Below are positions 33,680-46,005 of a DNA stretch of 64,000 nucleotides, piece after piece. Each line of letters opens with the position of its first letter. The first letter of the stretch is position 1. Both the position numbers and the translations under genes were made by a program. Origin of the DNA: Symsagittifera roscoffensis (lineage: Eukaryota; Xenacoelomorpha; Acoela; Convolutidae); NCBI RefSeq assembly GCF_963678635.1, contig NC_087067.1, positions 54,992,456 through 55,056,455 of the forward strand. The letters run 5' to 3'. The notes beneath the pieces are model-generated. The model did not search any database. It saw only the letters and a list, made by a program, of their open reading frames with translations, and was not told the origin of the DNA.

Positions 33680-33869
33680 ATGATACGAACAATTTTTAGT
33701 AGAACAGATATTTTTTTTACTATTTGTAATGTTTATAACATTTTTATCATCCCTAATATTGACAATGTGCAAATGTATCAAAAAGGCAATAATCATATTC
33801 GCTTTAGCAACAATCCTTTTAATTCTTTTCCTTGAAGAATACTACAATAAACATAAATTTTTTCACTAG
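33680..33869 (+). pseudogene. Element B small two-helix membrane protein ORF (one-base insertion)
   Basis: The homologue of 5930-6118. ATG 33680 and TAG 33867 are conserved, but the span is 190 bases instead of 189: an extra T in the T-run at about 33711-33718 shifts the frame after codon 10. Downstream the original frame is fully open, without the stop present in Element A. It shows a hydrophobic helix, MCKCIKKA, a second helix IIIFALATILLILFL, and EEYYNKHK. Each copy has a different single lesion, so the ancestor probably coded for the whole protein. The function is unknown. Confidence 0.55.
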
Positions 33870-36800
33870 AAAAAAACCAATCAAAATACTTTCAAAAATT
33901 GCTAACCAACAATCACAAAATCAGTCTTCACCGACATCATCCCAAGAAAACCCGACAATACCTACAACTACCCAAAACCCCCAAACTTCCACACGTTTTT
34001 CTTTCCAAGATAACCCATACACTTTTGAAGAACGACACGCTCGCTTAACCGAACCATTAGAACCAGTTCAGCGACAGTTCAGCGACTTTTATATGAAGTG
34101 AACCAACATATAATTTATAGCCAACATTACCACAAGAATTAAGTAGAATAAGACACATTAGTCAAAATCAGAATACAATTGAAATAAATAGACAAATTAT
34201 ACATCCACGACGAAATAGAAATTTTCAAACACCCCGAGTTCATTTTGATATACCCCAATCACCATCACCAATTACTCCAGAAAACCCAAATAGCACATTA
34301 CCAGAAACTCCCCTACTTCTTTCACAACGTAGCACCTCAAGTATACCCTCAGATTACTTAGGTTCAACACCAACACCTGAACAAATACGTGACAATCCCT
34401 TTAACCCTCCCAATCAAACATCACGACTACCATATTGGACAACGCACTCATTTACACAAGGTGAACCAAACTTAATAAACGACCCAATAGATAATTCTAC
34501 GGATACCACAACATCATCATCACTGCCAGAAAAATTATCACTACCATCAACACCATCAATAAGCCAGATTTCACCGACGCCTTTTCCTCTAAATTTTCCA
34601 AATAACCTCGACGCTAGATATCGAGAACAATCATCAACAAATATCCCTTTAAGATTAGATTGGAATACATTCAAACCACCCCCACAATTATTTGGACAAC
34701 ATCAGGAAAGTAACCGACTCCACAATTGGGCACTCAATAGGCTACAATATAGACAAGATATCCACGAAGACATTCGTGACCATAACATCCAAATACTCAA
34801 ACAAAATAGTCTCCAGTTAAAATTCGAAATCACGATTAAACTTATTAACATTTTTCAACACCCTTACCCATTAAACCCACCCAATGTAACAGCTCAATCG
34901 CTACCACTACCATTTATAACAACTGAAGTAATATATAAGTACGACAGATATACCAAAAAGAAATTGGTTACATCACATTTTATAACCCATACTCAGGATT
35001 ATCATACACATGTATATTCTAAAAATATTATTATTTCAACAAATTTTTTTTCTAAAATTTTCCGATCAGAACATAAATCCTTCTCCTCGCACAGGATCCC
35101 AGGACTTATTAGTAACACACTACGATTGTGAAGAAAACGAACAAAAAACACTACAAATATATGCAAAAAATCAAGTATCACAATGCGAAACAGAACCAAA
35201 AGCTATAGAAACTACAAATGTAATAGCGACACTGTATTCAAAAGCCCGAGCAACAACAGTCGCAGGATATAAATTTACAGCAACATTTTCCGAAAAGAAA
35301 GTACAATGTTCACAAGTTTCAAACGGAAATAAAAACCGACTTGATCACGAATCATTCTACCAAAGTAATATAGAAGGACTTCTACATCTAAATCCCGATA
35401 ATTGTAAAAACGAGCTACTCAAACTAAACATCACAAGAAATAAAAACAACGACAGAAAACTAGTATATTTTCAAGTCTTTGCCGATTCTGTACATCAAGC
35501 AGAACTTGAAAGATATCAAGGACATATAAAACTAGATGAAAAATACCCATACAACGGCGCACACGGAAGATTAACTTATGAGATACACGATAAACACTAG
35601 ATATCACACATTGGAATGAATAATCCATCAAACTGCAAAGCAGAAACAAAAAATTAAGGATATCAAGAAATAATGTTTTTCGATTGGAAAAAACAACTCG
35701 AAAAAGTACAACTCACACGAGATTTATCCGACAACACCATGATCTATCAAGGAATTAGATTACCTTGTAAAAACGATCAAGGTTATTGTGATCCTACAAC
35801 ACGGACACAAGCAACACTTGTTTGGTTTCCCGAAGATACATGCACAACATTTCAAGTAGCGAAAATACGCGCTCGAATGATAAAATTTCACGAAAAATAT
35901 TTTATAGAATCAATTCCATACGAACAAGTCCATCCATCACCAAAACAAAGTACTGATTTTCGAAATATCCATAATATAGAAAATAAATTAACACGTTTCC
36001 AAATATAACAAGAAACAAAAATCGCATGTAAATACAGGAACCCACTTTACAAAACACAAAATTCTGAAATACTAGTTGAATACGAAAAAGGTTTCGACAT
36101 GAACACTGGAAAAATAAAATTTGACCCTTATGCCACAGGTCACCCTCTAAACGAAGGAACATCATATATACCAGTTAACTTTCAAAAAAGCACAGGTCAG
36201 CCTGGTGGAAAACTAAAGCCACATGACACTAGAAGTACACGTCTACAAAAACTATCACTAATGAATAACACTTATTTTGGTAATATCCACTATGATAATC
36301 ACTTAGATATGAAGTTAGACTACACAATTAGTCGAATTTTTCAAGAAATGTCACTCTCCGAATTAGAAACACTTCACCAACTATGCGAACTAGAAAGGAC
36401 ACAAATCCTACAATCACTCGCACTAGCAGTATTAAAATTACCCTACGCAGGATACTTTTTGTCAGGAAATAGATCACATTTTCTAGACTACGAAGGCAAT
36501 ATTTTAGGGTTTTTTTACCTGTACCAAAAAAGTATGACCACTATATGTTTTTGAAGATAAACGCTGCTATAAAAGAACCCCTATCTTCTATAAAGTACAT
36601 TTTGTTGACAGACTTTCAAGACGAACACATTTTTGGGATACCGCAGTCCCATGTGGATCAGAAAATAGCCACAATGTGGTACAATTGAATCCTGATGACG
36701 ATAAATATTATCTTCTTACTCCATACCCTACGTTAATGCAATCACTCAAAAAATTTTCACCCGAAAGCATCAGAGCTAATGCTCGTAATCCAAACATTGA

Positions 36801-37616
36801 TTTACAAATCAGTTGGAATATATTCTAAATCAGATATCCAACACCACATTAGAACACAACAATTCCAAGAATTATTAACACAAATGGAAACTATACAAAG
36901 ACAGTCAGTTGATCAAAGTTTACGAAAACTTGCCGAAACCGCAGGATTTGCAGATATTTATACACAAGATTATAGCGGATATTTTAAAGACATTAAAGAC
37001 TATATATATCTAAACGGTGAAAAATACAGACCACAAGATATTTCACCTATAAATAGTTTTAGCTTTGTTACCCTAAAAAATGAAATTCTCGATTTTCTAG
37101 GATGGCCCTATTACATCTTAGAAAAATTAACTATCCTATACGCAATGTTTAACTTTATAGGATTTCTTTTTTCACTTTTAAAAGGAATCTATAACACATG
37201 CGCTATACACACACAAGTAAATAGACAAGCAAGTGTAGCACGCATACTATTTGCAGGTTTTTTTTGGAATTTTTTCTTCATCAATAAACAAAATTCTTCT
37301 AGACGCACAAATAAAAGAATATAATACAAAAATAGCGACAAGACAGAACACGTACGACGAAGAACATAATAAAATAGAAGTAACACCTACCGCACCACAG
37401 TTGCCACCCCTAGCATATAACCATCCATTATCCTTAGTCCCACGTAATTTCCGAAACCTAGCAATAACAAATAACCCAAATTTTAGACCAAATATATCAC
37501 AAAGTCCCATACAACATATAATGACACATCATTCACAAGATGATAATACATATGAACAAATTATAGAACAACCCCATACCACCGCTTTTCAGTCTCAAAG
37601 TAATCATTCTTTTTAG
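33870..37616 (+). pseudogene. env: Element B envelope-like glycoprotein ORF, decayed
   Basis: The Pro/Ser/Thr-rich N-terminal part runs from 33880 to about 34980 (the ATG seen in Element A is not preserved). 35010-35600 opens with a hydrophobic signal-like stretch (ILKILLFQQIFFLKF), then VTHYDCEENEQ and a Cys-containing ectodomain. 36099-36554 holds the conserved CELERTQILQ and GYFLSGNRS blocks. WDTAVPCGSENS lies near 36630-36680. 36779-37324 contains helical sequence and a membrane segment (about 37126-37190, FNFIGFLFSLLKG). The tail of about 110 residues ends at TAG 37614. It looks like a type I membrane glycoprotein with a large cytoplasmic tail. At least eight shifts or stops inactivate it. 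Assignment to chu-like or retroelement glycoproteins is from recalled motif pattern only. Confidence 0.65.
35078..35094 (+). promoter_or_regulatory. Candidate 3' splice site in front of the envelope ectodomain (Element B)
   Basis: The pyrimidine tract tccttctcctcgcacag ends at 35094, at the same place as 7318-7335 in Element A. Conservation in a region where the flanking frame has drifted supports a signal at the nucleic-acid level. Confidence 0.4.
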
Positions 37617-37622
37617 CCCACG

Positions 37623-39438
37623 ATGAGCCAAAAACTTGGATCCCTACACCGCTCAAACTCCCACCCAACCAACCTCCACACTCTAGTCCCAATAATCCCA
37701 CTTTTTGCTTTCCCACCACCTGATTTCCCAACTATTAATATATCATCAAGCACGAATTCGGATACTAACTCAGATATTTCAGTTTTATACTCCATCTCAC
37801 AACTTAATAACCCTAATATAGAAACCCCTGACAATTTTCAGACTCCGAACCATCTCCATCCAATAATTTTCAAACCAACTCCTCAGTTTTTTCAAAACCT
37901 CTTTTTCAACCAATCCCACCAAATAGTTCACTCCCATCCGTTTCCACTCCTTCTTACGCTTCGCATGTAACCCCAACCTACCCTCCACTTCATTCCGACC
38001 GATCATCTAATAACTCTCCAGATACCCCTCAAATTTCCCATGAACTCGATAATTTTATCACCCTACAACAACAGTTAATACACCCTAACACCCTCACCAT
38101 ACATCAAATTTCATCCACAATAGAATCCTCAAACCCACCTACTCCTACACCCTCCTCAGCTTACACTGCATCATTAGCACAATCATCCACATCCACCGAA
38201 ACATCTAATAGCACTAACCGAGCTTATCGCACTTTTAAAAGGAAATTCCCGAAACATCCATTCCCGACCAAACCAGGAACAGCCTGTGAATATATTAATC
38301 ACCCACAACACACCAACACAAAAGATTTCTAGCAATCGCCTTACCCTCATTTCCACAATATACATTAAATACACCTAACGACACTAACGACACACGTAGT
38401 TTTGTAGATGAACATGTTTTAATGCCCACACTTCATATTATCATTTCACTAACCCCTTTGCCTGCCACTATCTAGTACTCATGACGACATAGAAAAAAAA
38501 GAAATATGTTATATAGACTCACCGCAACACTAACACCTAGACAATTTACTTATGTAGGATATAGAAAATTACTAAAAACATTCACTGCACCCCGAGCTAA
38601 CGAATTTACAATAGAATATTACGACCATAATATCATCCGAACTAATCAAGACCAATTTTTAGATGACGACCGCTTCGCTAACCCACAACTAACAGAAAAA
38701 TTTTTCATCAAAACGTCATATGTATTCACACTTAATATTTTTGATAGAAAATATGATCACATCATTTCTGAAGCACTAAATGATATTCAAGCTTCCGAAA
38801 GTTTCAAAGACAAATTTCAGTTATTTTCTTTAACCTTTCACTTCCTTGCACCATATGAACGCGATTTGCACTGTTCACACGACATTATGTTACGCACTAA
38901 ACAGACTCATACATATACATACTATCGCTTCATACAAAATCATTTTGATTTTCATACTCCATCAAGACAACCACACCATCGTTTTCAGTTTCTTAACTCG
39001 AAGTACACTTGACCATTTTTTCTTAATTTCACTTATTGCATCAAGGATACTAACCTCCACGGCATCCTCCGCAATTATGACCCAGTAACAAAAATGTATA
39101 TATTTTGTCCCATCACGAAGACCTTTAACACCGAAGAATCCAGACCCTTCCTTATCCTACATGAATTTATCCAGCCTATAGAAATCCCAATATTAGAATT
39201 CATTCACAATACTAAATATAATCACAAAATATATAACCTCATTCAAAACACACCTTACGAGTTTGCAGTAGACACCGAAGAACTAAGAACCATTAAAGCA
39301 CTTCAATTGCTTTGGCCGCTGCTCCAAACTAAAAACATCATTTGCATACTAGCTAAATTACTAACAACATCGGACATGATACACGACATCTTCCCCACGG
39401 CTTTTTCCCAGACGATTAACCAGCTAAGTATAATTTAA
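37623..39438 (+). pseudogene. Element B ORF4: large protein of unknown function
   Basis: ATG 37623 lies 6 bases after the envelope stop, as in Element A. The Pro/Ser/Thr-rich first half is frameshifted at about 37840 and several times up to 38500. The second half, 38506 to 39438, is one frame with a single TGA (39010-39012) and shows EYYDHNIIR, EKFFIKTSYVFTLNIFDRK, DIQASESFKDKFQLFS, QPHHRFQFLNS and LQLLWPLLQTKNI. A one-base change near 39390 alters the last residues relative to Element A. No Cys-rich, membrane or catalytic motif is apparent. The folded-looking C-terminal half of about 310 residues is the conserved core. Function unknown. Confidence 0.62.
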
Positions 39439-41026
39439 AATACTCTTCACTAATAAATTTAAATTAGTACCAACCATTCTTTATTCATGTTTCTTTTACA
39501 CTTCTAGTCTTCATACCACGATCATCTGCAAAAACAGAAAAGAAAAATAAAAATATAAACTTAATAAAAAATCTTCTAAACTTCATTAATATCTTGCACA
39601 AAATGATATAATAAAATTCATACCAATTATAATAAATTAATTTATAAATTATTTCCCCATGAAGCAGTAAAATTAATTACGATGAAAATTTATAACTTTA
39701 ATTTTCCCCCAAAAGGCAGTAAAATTGAAGTTCTATGTAATAAATTGAAAAAATGAAAATGCAGTACTAACTTTTCGATATTTTCTTTCAACTGCACAGG
39801 AATTCTATCCAAACTCGCACAGCTCGCCCACGAAGAATTGTTTAAATAATGATTTTAAGTTTCAAGTTTTCACACTCAACAACTCTAACACGCGATAACA
39901 AGTTTGAAACTTTCCTTTAACCCGGTTGGAAAGGAATTATATACTAAACCAAACTAACCAACGCAGCTTACTAAACACACAAATCATAAAATAACAGCAT
40001 GACTAAGAAAAGAAAACCAACGGTACCCAAACCGGATTAACGCAGTTTAAAACTGGATAATTTTTTCTTTTGAAGACTATTATAAAGTCTAAGAAAGAAA
40101 TCATAAAACACAAAAAAGTCGCAAGACAAACCCATACCAAAAACAATTTGATTTTTGAAAAAAAGGACACAACCAAAGAAACATAAGAAAGACCAACATA
40201 AACCAAACATAAAACGTTATCACATAACAGGACCTCTCAAAGAAACAGCACGAAATCATACTCCCACTCCTGGCCTAACCCACCAAAGAGGACGTCCTGA
40301 GCGTGCTCTATAGCCGGCCTAACCCACCGCGCTACATCCACGCTTTGTGACCACACTTCTATTTTTAATAAGAGGTACTCAAGGGTGAGTAACTCTTCAA
40401 AATAACCGAACTAAAACAAAATGCTTTTGTGAAAACAACTAACTAAATTCATGATTAAAAAACGGAACTAACTTAAGTTTATAAAATGTAAATCATACCT
40501 TGCAGTATATAGATGAACACACAACAACAAAGATGAATATCCAAAGACAAAATGATCCCATCACACTCGAACAAAGAATGGCTAACCACAACCGATATGC
40601 CGTCCACAATCACAACTCAAAGGATTTAGAGTACGACTTGACTTCGCAGAAAAGGATTTCATTGAACTAGACCAATGACCACCTCGATGTTCAAGTATAC
40701 GTGCAGATCCGAGTTACGAGGCATCCCTTCCACACACGATCTCCACGCCATTCCCAGACGAGGTTGAACACAAAACAAGTTCTCTACATAATACAGAAAA
40801 ACCCGTCATAGCAAACCATTTTGAAATCAGATTGATTTCATTGGGGAACACAGTCGTTGTCACGAGACGACACAACGATTGATATTCCTAACTCCAGCGT
40901 CCTGGAACTTCTTTAACAAGAGGAACCGGACATGAATATGATGTTCGCCAAATACCAACGTTCATCATCCATCCTTTGAATTGCAGAAAAATAATTCAAA
41001 AAAAAACTCTGTAAAACCCGGATGGG
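39439..41026 (+). other. Element B 3' non-coding region with tRNA-like segment
   Basis: The collinear counterpart of 11673-13237. The Pol III-like segment is at about 40260-40370 (A-box-like sequence on the minus strand at 40335-40316). The stretch AACCCGGATGGG directly precedes the LTR in the polypurine-tract position. There is no ORF of note. Confidence 0.65.
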
Positions 41027-41436
41027 TGGAACCTGATCTAAACTACATTTTATGATTGGATAAAATGGATATTTTACCACTGTAAAGTATTTAATATGAA
41101 CCAATCATAATCCATCTAACTAACAACCCACTTATTTGTAAGTGCTGAAATTACTTGTAATTTCAGCACCAGAGAGATTTGAATTTAACTTAGAAATTAG
41201 TTGCCTCTCCAAGAGAGCTTCAGCAGCCGCAATAAACCAGTATACCCTAGATCTATTGAGCCTAGCAGAGACTAGTTAAACACCGTGAGACTAGAAAGTA
41301 TAAGAGTAAGATTAGGATCGGTATTAGACTAAGAAGTTGCACGAATCTATCCGGCCGAAAATAAGATAGCGTGACGAGCAGACGGTGTATCCTATCCGAA
41401 ATTACTCTATGAGTTAACCACATCGGTCATAACTCA
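41027..41436 (+). repeat. 3' LTR of Element B
   Basis: 410 bp, TGGAACC...CATAACTCA, palindrome at 41142-41169, followed by the TTAT duplication (41437-41440). It keeps the 86-bp 3' segment that the 5' LTR lacks. Confidence 0.93.
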
Positions 41437-42612
41437 TTATCATTCACTTTTTTATGTATAAAAATTGCCTTACAAACATTTTAAGATAGAAAAAAATAGT
41501 CTTCAAAAATCGTTAAAAAATGTTTCAAAGGATATATAACAAAAGACGGCATATTGAATTTCATAAACTTGTTTTTTTTGGTCGAAAAAATGCTTTTCAA
41601 GTTAGTTTCATATATGTAAATTGTTCGATAAAAATTTCGTTATAGAAGAAATAAAGTCTTCAAAAATCGTTTAGTTATAGGTCTGGGACCTTAAAATGTG
41701 TTTAAATAGGATATCTGATGAGGCGTTTTGACGATAAAGATAAAATGATGTCAAGAACAATATTTTAATTTTGGTCGAAAAAAAAGCTAATCAAAATTTT
41801 TCCATACATGAATACTGTTGACGAGTAATTCAAAAAATGTATATTTTTTCCAAAACTAATTAAAATGTGTTCGGATGGTTTTTTATGAGTTCAAAAACAA
41901 ATTCATGATAGCGTGCACTTTTACCGTCAAAACATGGTTTTGATTTCATTCAGAAATTTGTACGAAAATTCTATGTTAAACCCCTTTCCATAGAAAAATT
42001 GAAATAATCGAAAATGAATTAAAAAGTTGTCTGGGTAGTTTTAAGTACGCTCCAAGGGATTGCATATGTTTGCAGACATTTTGAGTGGCAGTAAAATAGT
42101 TATATAATGTTCATTTATAAGAATATTGTAAAATAAGTTTTTTCAAAAGAAAATTTGTGTGGTCAAAAATCAGTAAAAGCAAGTTTGGGTAATTTTGAAT
42201 GAACTAAGTGTGGTTTATTAATCGCTTGAGTTGTAATATATTATTAGTTTGTGAATTATCCGGGCTGCTAAGAAATGAAAAGTATAAGCATTATCGAAAA
42301 AAATTTATGGTCAAAATCCTGGGTTGTCATTGTTACTGTCCCAAACTTTTTCAATTGATTGTGTTTTTATGACAGATACTTTCAGCAAACGACCAATGAC
42401 AAGTCTGAGTGTTTGAATGCTCTATAAAACTGAATATTTCGTGCGACGTTGACGAACTTTTTTTAAAAAAAAAACATTCAAAAAATTTTCTCGTTAATTT
42501 TGCAAATCTTTCCTTGTCGCGGTTAGATAAACGCAAGTTTGTTTTTGAATATGTTTCGATCAATACTATCAATTTTTTAGAAAAAAAAATCAATTACTTT
42601 TGTAAAACACTG

Positions 42613-45169
42613 ACTCGCTCCAGCTGAATGACGAAAACAATTTTTAGTTGACAGTTTTTGATAATTGCTTATTTTTTAAAACGTTTGTTTTGCATGACCT
42701 GTGAGGTTTCAAATCTTTTATTTTGTTTCACATTTCTTGCGAGAAAGAAAGTTTTTTTTTGAGAAAAGGCAATATTTTTCAAGTTCCAATATTGACGAAG
42801 GTTTTGCATGACACTTCCCACAATTATGGGACTTTTTACTGACTGTTTCTTCCTTTCTGCGGTAAAACAAAGCCATGGCTGACATCAATTTCTAACATTT
42901 CATTTAAACTGTCGAACGTATTGTCTAAAAAAATAATTTTGCGCTATTTCCTAGTTTTTGAAAAAAAATATTGAAAAGTTGAAGTTCTGAAAAAGGGTTT
43001 CAACATGTCGTATTTTGACGCTAGTGTACTTTTAGATGCAATTATTAACAATAGTTAGTTGAGCTCGATTCATAAATCGACGTTTTGCTGTTTCCCAGAA
43101 ATTATAAGTGTTTCCCAGAAAAAAAAACGTTTTGGTTTCGGGACTATAAAAAGATTGCAATTCAAAATATATTTTTAACGTTTATGAACAAAAAAAAAAT
43201 TACGAGTAAACAAGTCAAAATTTCAGCGGTTTCCTCCAGTATCTGAAGAAAGTTTTGTTCTGAAGGTTGAATATGCTAAAATGTTTTTTTAAAAATCATT
43301 GCCCCATTTTTCCTGAAGAAGTGCAGATCGAAATGCTTATTATTGCAATCAAAACAACTTACCTATATCATAATTATGGTAGTTTGGTGTGAATATCTCG
43401 GCTCGTTTTGGTTCTTGAGAAGAGAGTGTTTTTAAAGAACAAATGTCAGTTTTTTTTGGAATCCTGGATGTTTTGATTGATACCACCTATGGTAATGAAA
43501 AAATTTTGCTGACCGTTTTTAATTGGTTTATCTCACAAAAATTGTAAAATTTGTCATTATTTTAAATTTCATCTGAAAAAAGCATCTAATGTACAAAAGA
43601 TTTTTTATATAATTCTCACTTTCAGCCTAATTAAGGAAAAACTGGTTGCTACACTCTTATGCTTTTTGAGTTCCATCATGACAAATGCCAGTGAAAACAC
43701 AAATTCAATCATTTGAACCAAATTGAAGACTGAGGTTGAGCAGTAAACAAAAACAAGCAACGTCGTGATTGGACACACTACAAAAACTGTTCAAAACTGT
43801 TCAAAAACTGACTCTCTGTTAAACTCAGTTTGCAACCGGAACTAAATTTTCCCAACACAATATGCCGTTCTTCTAAACTACTTTGCTTTTTAGTTCGGCT
43901 ACTTTGCACAGTGAGGTAAAACTAGAAGCACAAAACAGAATCCATAAAACTTTTCCCAAAAAATTCATTTCGATATGAAATTTTTAAAATGTCCATTTGG
44001 TTTTTTACTAGTAAGAGTTTTACAATACTTTTTCCCAAAGTAATTCAAAGTAAGTTTTCAGACACTTTTACTCAATTGAGACAAAACTTACGCGCTGATT
44101 ACAAATAAAGCGTCGAGGACATATCAAAATTTCTGAGGTTTCCTGTAATCTCTTGATCTGTCAATAAATTAGTCGCCGCTTATTGACCAAAAATGCATTT
44201 ATAGATTCTTATTTTTGCAAAATATAAATTTGGTTCAATTTGTTTGTTGAGGGGTAAGAAACCTTTTTGTAAAACAAACAATACATTTCGATGTCCGGGG
44301 TTGTCGATGTTTGATAAACTCATCATATTTTTTTGTGTATTGAATGTTGCGAAAGTATTTTTTTATTGAAAAAAAAAAGAAATGAAAAAAAGTTTTATTA
44401 AATAATGCTAGTCGTATTTTTTTGCTAATGGCTTCTTAACAATTGAGAACTTCTGTTGTCTATTTTTTGTTATTGCTAGAAAAAGCATGGGTTTAACTTT
44501 AAATCTCCTATTTCGTCTTCGTTGTTGAGAAATTGTTGAAAAAAAATGTTTTTAAATGCAAGATAGTATGAAAAAAAAGCTTATCATACCATTTTTAAAG
44601 TAGAAAGAAGGTAAACATAACCAATCAAAAATTAGGAAAAAACAATGAACGCAAACAGACATAAAAAACACTGACTATCTTGAAAAAAATTCAACTCTAG
44701 ATTTGCAAAGAAAAATCAGATGCCCATTAAGCTCTTTGAGTTTCTAGAACAATTTGTAATTGGCCTTTTTTGATATAATGAACCCAACTAGAGAAAACTG
44801 GATCAAAAGGTAAAATTTTTCTTCGCTAGAAAAATGAAAGTTAAATTCCACTTTCGCAACTAGAAACCGTTCATGTTTTTTCGCGCCATTTCCACTTTAG
44901 TATTTGGAGAGTGCTATTTACGTCACTTTCAGCAGATGAATTTCAGTTGAACTCAAAAAATGCATATATACCTAAGTGCTTTCAAAACTGCATCAATGTG
45001 TATGCATGCTCACTGTAGTTAGTAGAGAATTAATTTTAAAACGTTTCGAGAAAAAAAAACAAAAATATCAGCAAGACCTATATAAGAGTCTTAACTACGT
45101 TCATTACTCTTAATAATGCTGTTTTTTTCCATTTTTCTAAAAAGGTTTTATTATTTAAAGCTTTTACTT
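42613..45169. other. AT-rich intergenic sequence, no gene seen
   Basis: About 2.5 kb with many poly-A/T runs and short diverged repeats (for example TTTCCCAGAAA twice near 43095-43125 and a doubled TTCAAAAACTG near 43790). No ORF with protein-like composition is present on either strand. Confidence 0.6.
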
Positions 45170-45850
45170 TAATTCCAGACGATGGTATAAAGGCATACCC
45201 TAATATATCATAGTATGAAAAAAAAGTTATCATACAATTTCATAATATGAAAAAGAAGCTTATCATATAATTCATAGTATATAATTGGTAATCATGCTAT
45301 TTTCTTTAATTTTTTCGGAAAAAAATATATTAAATGAGAATTTTTCAGACTATTCAAAAACCGCCTATCAAAACATTTCCTAGTATGAAAAATGGTTATG
45401 ATACAATCTCTTACTGCAAAAAAACTTTTGGAAAAACTGTCTTTTGGAAAAAATTGTAATAATTATAGCTTTTATTATATTTCAGACTATTGAAAAAATG
45501 CCATCATAACATTTCATATACCAAAAATGGTTTTCATACGTTTTCTTAGTACAAAAAATGGTAGTTATGCTACTTTTTTCTACTTTTTTGGAAAATATTG
45601 TATTAATAAAAGCTTTTAATCTATTTCAGACTATTGATAAAATGCTTATCATAACATTTCATAGTATGGAAAATGCTTCTCATACAGTTTCTTAAGACAA
45701 AAAATGGTAGCCACGCAGTTTTTTTCTTTTGGTAAGAATTGTATTATTTAAAATATATGATTTAAATCTAGACTATGGAAAAATGCCGATCATAACATTT
45801 CATAGTATGAAAAAATGAGTATCAGGAAATGTTCATAGTGTTTTTTTATG
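45170..45850. repeat. Tandem array, period about 140 bp
   Basis: A repeated block beginning CAGACTAT...AAAATGC...ATCATAACATTTCATAGTATGAAAAATG starts at about 45176, 45346, 45483, 45627 and 45768, with spacings of 170, 137, 144 and 141. The array is diverged but clear. Related 'catagtatgaaaaa...ttatcata' words also occur just upstream at 45210-45290. Confidence 0.75.
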
Positions 45851-46005
45851 TATGAAATAGTATGACGAGAATTTTTTTCAGATTTGAAAATTGTATGATA
45901 AGCATTTTGTCAACCCGTGTACTTATATTCATATGTTTATCATTCGCAAATAATAGTCGCCTCCTCTCCCCGCCAATCAAAAATTGGATGACGTACATGT
46001 GCCTT

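Larger units (their letters stand above)
24183..41436 (+). mobile_element. Element B: complete 17.25-kb env-bearing Ty3/gypsy-type LTR element
   Basis: It is bounded by LTRs and by the 4-bp duplication TTAT, and the uninterrupted target is present in unit 1 of the tandem duplication. At about 17.25 kb it is two to three times the usual length for Ty3/gypsy. The gene order is ORF0, gag, pol (protease, RT, RNase H, integrase with GPY/F module), small membrane ORF, envelope-like ORF, ORF4, and a long 3' non-coding tail. The sense strand is conspicuously G-poor and A/C-rich. All long ORFs are damaged, yet the LTRs differ by only about 9 of 324 aligned positions by eye. Confidence 0.95.
22173..42612. 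repeat. Tandem duplication, unit 2, interrupted by Element B
   Basis: Removing Element B (24183-41436) and one TTAT leaves about 3.18 kb collinear with 19098-22172, down to the final TGTAAAACACTG. Differences include a 120-bp segment (23155-23274) absent from unit 1 and an expanded AC microsatellite. The copies are otherwise closely similar by eye, so the duplication is younger than Element C. Confidence 0.85.

Noticed and set aside
45170-45850. CRISPR-like array
   Set aside because: Unit length, diverged repeats and eukaryotic context do not fit; repeats are contiguous and lack unique spacers of constant size.
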